Positions 1-5,302 of a stretch of DNA of 6,016 nucleotides are shown here, one piece after another. The stretch lies in the NCBI GenBank assembly GCA_028290305.1, contig JAQGKC010000320.1, forward strand, positions 1 through 6,016, read 5' to 3'. The DNA is from Bradyrhizobium sp. (lineage in GTDB: Bacteria; Pseudomonadota; Alphaproteobacteria; Rhizobiales; Xanthobacteraceae). Position 1 is the first letter of the stretch; each line of letters opens with the position of its first letter. The notes beneath the pieces are model-generated. The model worked only from the letters and a program-made list of their open reading frames with translations, was not told the DNA's origin and did no database searches. Position numbers and translations under genes: made by a program.

Positions 1-558
1 AAAGGAACTGCGCGATACGAGGAGCAAGCGATGACGTAACCCTATCACCAGTTTCCAGCCGAGGTCTGCGAGAGGATGAGACGAGATGGAGGATCGGTCT
101 TCCGAGCGCGTGCGAACACTGGTCACCCTAATGGCCCGATCGAGGCCTGTCCGCTAACGAGAATGCACGCGCGCTGATATCCATGATGGCCCGGAGCAAA
201 TGCTCCAATTAAAGGCCGGATACATTGATGCAAGACCGCTCACCGCCAGCTCGGCAAAACCACTTGCAACGCACGGCCGGACCATACATTAGGTCAAACT
301 CAGACGTGCTCGCGTTTGCGGATCAAGTCTGCTTTGCGCCGATGAACAGACATCGACAAGCACGGATGCCAATTCCGTTTCGTGCCATTTTCAGACCTCC
401 GGCCACGTCCGAGCCAGGTCCGGTCATCCCTTAACAGAGGACCGGATGAAGCTGTTCCCGACACTTCGCGAGGTGAAACGGCTGGAGTAGGAGTCGTCAG
501 GTCACGGACGTATTGAGCGCTATCTCGCTTAGCCCGTCGCGCTTTCTCAAGCTCTAAT
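1..558. other. Intergenic stretch, no supported gene; possible gene remnants
   Basis: I find no recognisable gene here. At the left edge a plus-strand frame stops at TGA (32-34) and overlaps an ATG at 31 in an ATGA arrangement, with AGGAG at 19-23 as a good ribosome binding site. That ATG meets TAA at its third codon, after which the same frame stays open to a TGA near 173 (it begins PYHQFPAEVCERM). A second ATG at 446, preceded by AGAGGA, opens a 14-residue frame (MKLFPTLREVKRLE) that ends at TAG 488-490. A 69-codon frame at 225-434 has a TTG start and no family resemblance that I can see. These fit the decayed ends of lost genes, but I cannot name any of them. Confidence 0.5.
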
Positions 559-1483
559 CTAGTATTCTCCGCCTGATACAGGTGCGTTCGAACCGGTCCG
601 CTCCTTGGGCTCCTGGCCTACCTTCTGCAGGTAAGCGACGATGTCGCGGCGAGACGGAGCGTCGAGCACGCGAACCGGCATGCGTGCGCCGGGAAGGAAT
701 TTCTGGGGGTCGGCCAGCCACTGATCGAGATTATCCGTGGACCAGGTGAGACCGGCGCTCGTTAGCGCCGGCGAATAGTGGTATCCGGGAGCCGAGCCGG
801 CCCTGCGGCCGACCACCCCGCCAAGGATGGGTCCGGTCTTGTTGCTGTCCATCGCGTGACATGCGGTGCACCGTTCGGTGAAGAGTTGCTGGCCATGGAC
901 GGGATCCGGCGCGGCATTGGCGAGGAAGCGCGAAAGATTCTTGCTTTGTGACGGATTCGCCGAGCGAAGAAACGTATAGCTGAGCGTGATCGTATCGACG
1001 TGGAGGTTGTCCGAATCCTTCGCAAAGGCCGGATCGACGAAAAAGACGACGGGCATCGATCTTCTGATGTGGCTCGAGGCGCTCTTCATTGAAGCAGAAG
1101 CATTGAATTTTATTGAAATAGATGCCGCTCGTCTCGGGCGTGACGTTGAACGTCGCGTGCCCGACGATCGACTCGTTGCTGAGATTCTCGGCGGTGAAGA
1201 ATACGAGCTTTTGTTCGCCGAGGTGAACGGTCACGGAGCGCTGTTCCGGTTCGAACCGCCACGGCAAGTCCGGCGCGACGTTGCTGTCGAACGCAACCGT
1301 TACAGTCTTATCGGAGGTGGCAGTCGGGTCGGAATACGCCCGCTGCGTCGTCCCTCCGTATCCGGTTGCGCCACAGAATGCGCGGTACAGTTCTGGCGCA
1401 TAGGCCACTAGGCCGAACATGATGCCGAGCACGACGAAGCAGGGCAGGAGAACGTTCAGGTTTTTCCGGTAGCGCGGCCCCAT
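559..1483 (-). pseudogene. Frameshifted Cox11/CtaG copper chaperone fused to a c-type cytochrome domain
   Basis: Cox11 is an inner-membrane protein that delivers copper to the CuB site of aa3-type cytochrome oxidase from the periplasmic side. The first frame (ATG at 1483, AGGAG five bases upstream; a GTG at 1489 is possible but sits against the binding site) gives one membrane segment (about residues 9-30), the conserved Cys37 in ELYRAFC, then GYGGTTQ, APDLPWRF and the copper motif CFCF (128-131). At about 1057 the frame breaks: after EPHQKI the family sequence EMPVVFFVDP continues in another frame from 1056, as if GAxATG had lost two bases. That frame finishes Cox11 (HVDTITLSYTF) and runs without a stop through a linker into a class I cytochrome c domain with CTACH at 870-856, PGARMPV with the likely Met ligand at 681-679, and RRDIVAYL, ending at TAG 559-561. 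The restored protein would be about 308 residues against roughly 200 for ordinary Cox11. As written, translation from 1483 continues out of frame to a stop at 731. No cox structural gene adjoins. A sequencing error instead of real decay is possible. Confidence 0.88.
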
Positions 1484-1521
1484 CTCCACTCCTCACGCTG
1501 GCCGCCCCGGCCTGCAGTGAT

Positions 1522-1668
1522 CTAGACCGATGCAGCGTGGCCGTCCACCGAGGAATGAGAGACAGCCTCGTGAAACGAGATATCAACGGGCTTTGGGTGG
1601 TGATTGACGAGTTTGTGATCTCGTTCTAGTTGGAAGTTACATCCGTAGGACCTTGCCGAATCATGCAT
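1522..1668 (-). CDS. Doubtful His-rich small protein, 48 residues
   Basis: An ATG at 1668 opens 48 codons ending at TAG 1522-1524, 38 bases upstream of the Cox11 start on the same strand. The product has seven His residues, for example HKLVNHHPKPVDISFHEAV, and no membrane segment or signal peptide. I do not recognise a family. The ribosome binding site is weak (CGGGAC just before ATG) and third-position GC is poor, particularly in the first half. It could be a small gene once co-transcribed with the broken Cox11 gene, the leftover C-terminus of a lost oxidase gene, or chance. The position directly before cox11 is the main reason to list it. Confidence 0.22.
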   Translation of the reverse strand: MHDSARSYGCNFQLERDHKLVNHHPKPVDISFHEAVSHSSVDGHAASV

Positions 1669-1896
1669 TGTCCCGATTAACGCGGTTTGTCATGCCGGAT
1701 CAGAGCGCGAATATTTGACCAGCGCAAGGTCGCCTAATCCCACGTTTTTTGTCGCGTTATGCTGGCTACACAGGTAACTGTTCGACGCGCGCGCGCACGA
1801 CGCAGTTTCCGAAAGGCAGCCAGTAGGAATTGCCCTTGATTTCACGGCAGCTTCGTGTCGATTTGACCAGTCCATTCCGATACGATTGTACCCGAC

Positions 1897-3723
1897 ATGT
1901 CCTTAGCGCCCACCTCTCCGTCCGATTTTTCCGTTCAGCCCACTCTCGGCAGCAGCACGCCGGTTCGGCAGGACGAAAGACGGGTGAGCCTGCTGGTCCT
2001 TTGCGGACTTGCGTTGATCGTGGGCGTTATGACCGGCTTCGGCGCCGTCGCATTGCGGTGGCTGATCGGTTTCTTTCACAATGCGTTTTACAACGCCACG
2101 TTCAGCATCTGGTACGACGCGAACGTCAGCGAGGGTCCGAGTCGGTTTGGCAACTGGGTACTGCTTTCGCCGATCATCGGCGGCCTCGGTGTGGTGTTCC
2201 TGGTGGAGCGCTTCGCCCCGGAGGCCAAGGGCCATGGCGTTCCCGAGGTGATGGACGCGGTCTTCTACAAACGCGGCAACATCCGTGGGCTGGTTGCGCT
2301 CATCAAATCACTGGCATCGGCGCTTTCGATCGGCAGCGGCGCTGCGGTCGGCCGCGAAGGCCCGATCATTCAGATCGGCGCGGCGCTGGGTTCGGCTTTC
2401 TCGCAGGCCATCAGGCTTTCCACCTGGCAGAAGATCACTTTGCTCTCCGCCGGAGCTGGGGCCGGGATTGCCGCGACATTCAACACCCCGCTGGGCGGCG
2501 TGCTTTTCGCCGTGGAAATTCTGTTGCCGGAGGTTTCGAACCGTACCTTTCTTCCGGTCGTAGTGGCGACCGGCGCGGCCACGTCCATTGGCAGGATGTT
2601 GATCGGACCGGACCCGGCCTTTGTCGTTCCTGCCATTCAAACCTCGCTGTCGCCATTGATCGGCTTCGAAGAAGCCATCGCTTTCGTCTTGCTCGGAATC
2701 ATGTGCGGTGTTGCGTCCTGGGCATTCATTCGCCTGCTCGTGATCATGGAAGACTGTTTCCCCAAATTACCGGGCAACGTCTACACCCAAAACATCCTCG
2801 GCATGGCCACGGTCGGCCTGATAATGGTCGTTCTCATTCACTTCTTCGGCCATCCCTATGTGGACGGCGTCGGCTATGGTGTCATCCAGTCGACGCTCGA
2901 CAATCAGATGACGTCAGGGGGCTTGCTCGCGTTGCTGTTTGTGCTGAAACTGCTCGCCACGACCATCAGTCTCGGATGCGGCGCCTCCGGCGGCATCTTC
3001 TCGCCTTCGCTCTACCTTGGAGCCACGTTGGGCGGAGCCTTCGCCGTTGCCGTGGGGGCCATCCTTCCTCACGCCGGCTTGACGGTTCCTTCGGCCGCGA
3101 TCGTCGGAATGGCCGCGATGGTGGGCGCGGGAACCGGCGGCGTGATGACCGCCATCGTCATGGTTTTCGAGATGACGCGCGACTACGCCATCATCGTTCC
3201 CGTCATCGTTACGGTCGCGATTGCGGCCGGCATCAGGCGAGCGCTGATCGGCGAGACGATCTACACGATCAAATTGCGCCATCGTGGCCACCGCATCCCG
3301 AAGGAGCGGCATATCAATCTTTATCTCGTCCAGCAGGCTCAGGACATCATGGAGCGGCGTTTCATCCTAGCCAAGGCTGGAACATCCCTGAAAGAGGCCA
3401 TCGCCAAGGAAGACGCAGACGATTTGCGTGCCATCATTGTTGAACGCGAGGGTCGAATCGTCGGCCTCATCCCACCCCGATCGGGCCTGTGGCGCGAATC
3501 CCAGAGCAATCCGAACCTGCTGATCGAGCGTTTTGTCGAAAGCCGCGCGGTGATCTGCCGGGATGTCGATCTCTTGAGTTTGGTGCTTGCCAGATTGAAG
3601 CGCCGCCGATCCGGCGCCGCCATCGTCTTCCACGGTGTCGATCGGCCAAGGGCCAGCGACATCGTCGGCGTCATCACCAAACGTGCGATCGCCGACACCG
3701 TCATCGACAGCTTCGACGACTAA
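1897..3723 (+). CDS. ClC-family chloride channel/transporter with C-terminal CBS pair
   Basis: This 608-residue inner-membrane protein moves chloride or a similar anion, as a dimer with one pore per subunit in the known ClC family. Residues 1-30 are cytoplasmic, about 31-460 form the ClC membrane domain, and about 480-603 form two CBS domains that in relatives bind adenine nucleotides and modulate gating. The three anion-site motifs are visible: GHGVPE (112-117), GREGP (152-156) with gating Glu154, and GGIFSP (365-370); Tyr456 matches the pore Tyr445 of E. coli ClC-ec1. Two positions differ from ClC-ec1: Ser107 is His113, and the internal proton glutamate Glu203 is Ile208 (FAVEI against FIIEE). 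That leaves open whether it is a passive channel or an exchanger. The ATG at 1897 lacks a strong ribosome binding site, but the N-terminal length fits relatives and the next Met is inside the first membrane helix. It stands alone, with about 230 bases before it and over 500 after it lacking a clear gene. No frame damage is seen. Confidence 0.96.
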   Translation: MSLAPTSPSDFSVQPTLGSSTPVRQDERRVSLLVLCGLALIVGVMTGFGAVALRWLIGFFHNAFYNATFSIWYDANVSEGPSRFGNWVLLSPIIGGLGVVFLVERFAPEAKGHGVPEVMDAVFYKRGNIRGLVALIKSLASALSIGSGAAVGREGPIIQIGAALGSAFSQAIRLSTWQKITLLSAGAGAGIAATFNTPLGGVLFAVEILLPEVSNRTFLPVVVATGAATSIGRMLIGPDPAFVVPAIQTSLSPLIGFEEAIAFVLLGIMCGVASWAFIRLLVIMEDCFPKLPGNVYTQNILGMATVGLIMVVLIHFFGHPYVDGVGYGVIQSTLDNQMTSGGLLALLFVLKLLATTISLGCGASGGIFSPSLYLGATLGGAFAVAVGAILPHAGLTVPSAAIVGMAAMVGAGTGGVMTAIVMVFEMTRDYAIIVPVIVTVAIAAGIRRALIGETIYTIKLRHRGHRIPKERHINLYLVQQAQDIMERRFILAKAGTSLKEAIAKEDADDLRAIIVEREGRIVGLIPPRSGLWRESQSNPNLLIERFVESRAVICRDVDLLSLVLARLKRRRSGAAIVFHGVDRPRASDIVGVITKRAIADTVIDSFDD

Positions 3724-4002
3724 TTCCGGCGATCGAGACTCAAAAAGCGGTGTGCTAATAATAGATCTGCGATTTGTATCACCGGGACTGCCGCAAAGGT
3801 GAACCAGATCGACTAGTGCGGCCACCGCCCGACTATCGGAATCAGATCCTCCCGTCCACCGGACACAATCTATTTTATGGCATTCCTAACGCGAAGGAGT
3901 CGGCAGCGGCGTGAGAGGTGCTCAATTTCACCCAGCCCTTTTTGATGCTGGTATATTATTGTTTATCAATCGCCTGATGGTGACTGAGGCGGTCGCATGA
4001 GG

Positions 4003-4049
4003 TCCGCTTTTGCTCCGAAAGCGGAAGTTTCGCTGCAGGCGTACTTCCG
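4003..4049. repeat. Overlapping inverted repeats, mutually exclusive hairpins
   Basis: TCCGCTTT (4003-4010) pairs perfectly with AAAGCGGA (4018-4025) across a 7-base loop. The right arm overlaps CGGAAGT (4022-4028), which pairs with ACTTCCG (4043-4049), so the two hairpins cannot form together. There is no T-run, and no gene ends close by. The TCCGCTTT...AAAGCGGA motif resembles dispersed intergenic sequence that I associate with Bradyrhizobium-type genomes. That link is from memory and unverified. Confidence 0.4.
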
Positions 4050-4199
4050 AAAAGTGCCAACGGGAGACATGCTAAAGAGGCAACTGAGGCGGCCTTACGT
4101 TGTCGACATACCATTGTTCAGACATTGAGACGGCAGTGAAGACTTGTGGTGACGAAGAATACTGTTGGGAACGCATACCAGCACCATTCCTCTGCGCAA

Positions 4200-4220
4200 A
4201 CGGCGGGTGATGCCCGCCGT
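4200..4220 (-). terminator. Probable terminator hairpin after the DUF3551 gene
   Basis: ACGGCGGG (4200-4207) and CCCGCCGT (4213-4220) form a perfect 8-bp GC-rich stem with a 5-base loop. On the minus strand it begins 33 bases past the DUF3551 stop codon and is followed by TTTGCG, a short T-run with the first T also the last stem base. Position and stem strength fit an intrinsic terminator for that gene; the weak T-run keeps confidence moderate. Confidence 0.55.
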
Positions 4221-4253
4221 CGGCCTTTGTGCAAAAAGGACAACGCATGTCGT

Positions 4254-4532
4254 TCAAAAGCGTGGTCCTCGCCGAGCGCGAGTGTTCCAAGGATCTTGAT
4301 CGTCTGCAGGGGTATTGCCAAAGCATTCGGCATCCTGGCCGGAGGCCGTCGCCTCGCATAGCGCATAACTTGTGAAGCTGCAGTCCGTCCCGCCTCCATC
4401 ATATGATATGCAGTAGTGGCCAAGCGGTACGGTGGCTGGTGACCAAGTGTCTGCCGATCCTGGCGTCGCGGTGAAAGCAAATGCGGAAAATGCGACTGCC
4501 GACGCGGTGGCGATCTTGGGAATCGTCTTCAT
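4254..4532 (-). CDS. Small secreted DUF3551 family protein
   Basis: The 92-residue product is probably exported to the periplasm or outside the cell; its role is unknown, as for the family as a whole. Residues 1-27 form a signal peptide: Lys2 and Lys6, a hydrophobic stretch rich in Ala and Phe, and a likely cut after GSA (25-27). The mature part carries the family pattern: Cys41 in HYCISY, Cys51 and Cys59 in DCSFTSYALC, then EATASG and Cys70 in AECF, which suggests two disulphide bonds. The C-terminus is polar and basic (RARRGPRF). I place the start at the ATG at 4532 because GGAGAG lies six to ten bases upstream and the signal peptide begins there; the frame stays open to 4823, but that extension carries no conserved sequence. 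It is monocistronic in this window, with a hairpin downstream. The family assignment is by pattern recognition; the protein itself may vary quickly between strains. Confidence 0.85.
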   Translation of the reverse strand: MKTIPKIATASAVAFSAFAFTATPGSADTWSPATVPLGHYCISYDGGGTDCSFTSYALCEATASGQDAECFGNTPADDQDPWNTRARRGPRF

Positions 4533-4840
4533 AACTCTCTCCAATAAGTTCGAGGCCTTGGTGTACTTCGAGGTGTCGCTGGTAACGATGGGATTGCTGG
4601 CGGGGGTCGTGAGTGTAGGGCATTTGGCCATCAAGTCGCTCCTGTGCTGCAAGCAGTCGAAATCCCGGCACACGACCGCCTGCGACGATGTTACTGTTTG
4701 GTCTCGCAACGTCGTCTGTTGACAGAGTCGGGCTTGCGAGAAACCGGGCGCGAATGGAAATGTATGCATCCGCTTCGCAATGAGTTTGTTTCCATTGCTG
4801 TGATTGCATCGGTTTTGCGCCAATCTCCAGAAGCCGGAAG

Positions 4841-4984
4841 TTATTCAGCTGCCGCTGCCCAGTGCTTCAGCGAAAGCCCGAGCCTTGCCCACACATCCAC
4901 GCGCGCCTCGGCGAGACCATCGGTGAGCGCATCGTCGTGGTAGGGGCTTGCCGCGATCCGCCGCCGCCTAGCGGTTGCCGGCAT
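4841..4984 (-). CDS. Doubtful small hypothetical protein, 47 residues
   Basis: From the ATG at 4984 this frame encodes 47 residues ending at TAA 4841-4843; an ATG at 4990 or GTG at 5029 are alternative starts. The N-terminus is basic (ARRRR) and the rest looks like one amphipathic helix (DGLAEARVDVWARLGLSL, then KHWAAAAE). Third codon positions lean clearly to G and C, as in the real genes here, which is the main argument for coding. Against it, no start has a good ribosome binding site and I recognise no family. There is no signal peptide or membrane segment. Confidence 0.28.
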   Translation of the reverse strand: MPATARRRRIAASPYHDDALTDGLAEARVDVWARLGLSLKHWAAAAE

Positions 4985-5147
4985 CTTCATTGGCAGATCG
5001 TAAGCGCTGACAGCGTCATCGGTACGCACTCAAGACTTGGCACCACCGAGAGAGTTGGCGCAGGACCCGGCCGCCCACAGACACTCAGCGCGTCGAAACG
5101 AAGTAAGAGTGAGACTTACAGGAGATCACAGATGTCGTCCTAGCGTG

Positions 5148-5168
5148 GCGTGGTTTACAAAGCCACGC
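5148..5168 (+). repeat. Hairpin abutting a larger palindrome
   Basis: GCGTGG (5148-5153) pairs with CCACGC (5163-5168). Inside, TTT (5154-5156) can pair with AAG (5160-5162) through one G-U wobble, leaving a 3-base loop. The wobble works only in plus-strand RNA; on the minus strand it would be an A-C mismatch. The hairpin ends exactly where the 16-bp palindrome at 5169 begins. Confidence 0.5.
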
Positions 5169-5206
5169 GAGTAGCAGGCTTGGCTGACCGGCCAAGCCTG
5201 CTACTC
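5169..5206. repeat. Perfect 16-bp inverted repeat with 6-base loop
   Basis: GAGTAGCAGGCTTGGC (5169-5184) is the exact reverse complement of the arm at 5191-5206, separated by TGACCG. No T-run follows on either strand, so it is not a textbook intrinsic terminator, although it lies about 97 bases past the aquaporin stop and might help end that transcript. It could also be a dispersed palindromic element or part of a structured RNA with its neighbours. Confidence 0.75.
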
Positions 5207-5230
5207 CGAGTTCGCGTCGCGACTGCCGAC

Positions 5231-5268
5231 CGCGCCGTTGCCGATCGGCTCGGCAGCGGCGCGATTTT
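5231..5268 (+). terminator. Terminator-like hairpin with T-run on the plus strand
   Basis: The arms at 5231-5244 and 5250-5263 form a 14-bp GC-rich stem around a 5-base loop (TCGGC), with a single G-U wobble in plus-strand RNA, followed by ATTTTCC (5264-5270). The T-run lies on the plus strand, pointing toward the aquaporin gene from the outside, but I see no clear plus-strand gene upstream that would need it. On the minus strand it starts 40 bases past the aquaporin stop, where it would carry one A-C mismatch and no T-run. Confidence 0.5.
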
Positions 5269-5302
5269 CCTCTGACCTTGAAGTATCAGTCGCGAATGGG
5301 AC

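Larger units (their letters stand above)
3724..4253. other. Intergenic stretch between ClC gene and DUF3551 gene
   Basis: No gene is supported on either strand. There is no clear terminator directly after the ClC stop codon. An A/T-rich patch at about 3945-3970 (around GGTATATTATTGTTTATC) stands out from the GC-rich surroundings and could be a promoter region, but I cannot assign -35 and -10 boxes to a gene. A short ATG frame near 3876 gives only about 22 codons (MAFLTRRSRQRRERC...), without a recognised family. Hairpins at 4003-4049 and 4200-4220 are listed separately. Confidence 0.5.
4533..5302. other. Intergenic stretch between DUF3551 gene and aquaporin gene
   Basis: Several overlapping open frames exist on both strands, but none shows a family motif and none has a convincing start. 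The best of them, at 4841-4984 on the minus strand, is listed separately. On the plus strand AGGAG (5120-5124) lies seven bases before an ATG at 5132 that is stopped after three codons by TAG (5141-5143). A 5-bp inverted repeat GTAAG/CTTAC (5103-5119) directly abuts that AGGAG. The right part (5148-5263) is a cluster of hairpins, described separately. Confidence 0.5.

Noticed and set aside
225..434. A 69-codon plus-strand frame starting at TTG
   Set aside because: There is no recognisable family, the composition is Pro and Arg rich, and AAAGG is rather far from the start; I could not support it as a gene.
986..1411. A 141-codon plus-strand frame opposite the Cox11 gene
   Set aside because: It is antisense to conserved Cox11 sequence and has no motif or ribosome binding site of its own.
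1786..1796. Alternating CG run upstream of the ClC gene
   Set aside because: Only 11 bases long in a GC-rich genome; not enough to claim a structural or regulatory role.
1863..1891. Possible -35 TTGACC and -10 TACGAT just before the ClC gene
   Set aside because: The spacing is about 12 bases, too short for a normal promoter, and a second TTGACC at 1715 also lacks a matching -10 box.
1830..3443. A 537-codon plus-strand open frame overlapping the ClC gene in another frame
   Set aside because: Its translation is rich in Arg, Ser and His with no family motif, while the overlapping frame carries all ClC motifs. It is a by-product of GC-rich codon use.
4533..4823. N-terminal extension of the DUF3551 frame to 4823
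   Set aside because: The ATG at 4532 has a good ribosome binding site and begins a proper signal peptide; the extension would bury the signal peptide and has no conserved sequence.
5141..5215. tRNA-like fold suggested by the hairpins
   Set aside because: The stems do not match a cloverleaf, and there is no T-arm sequence or acceptor stem in the right place.
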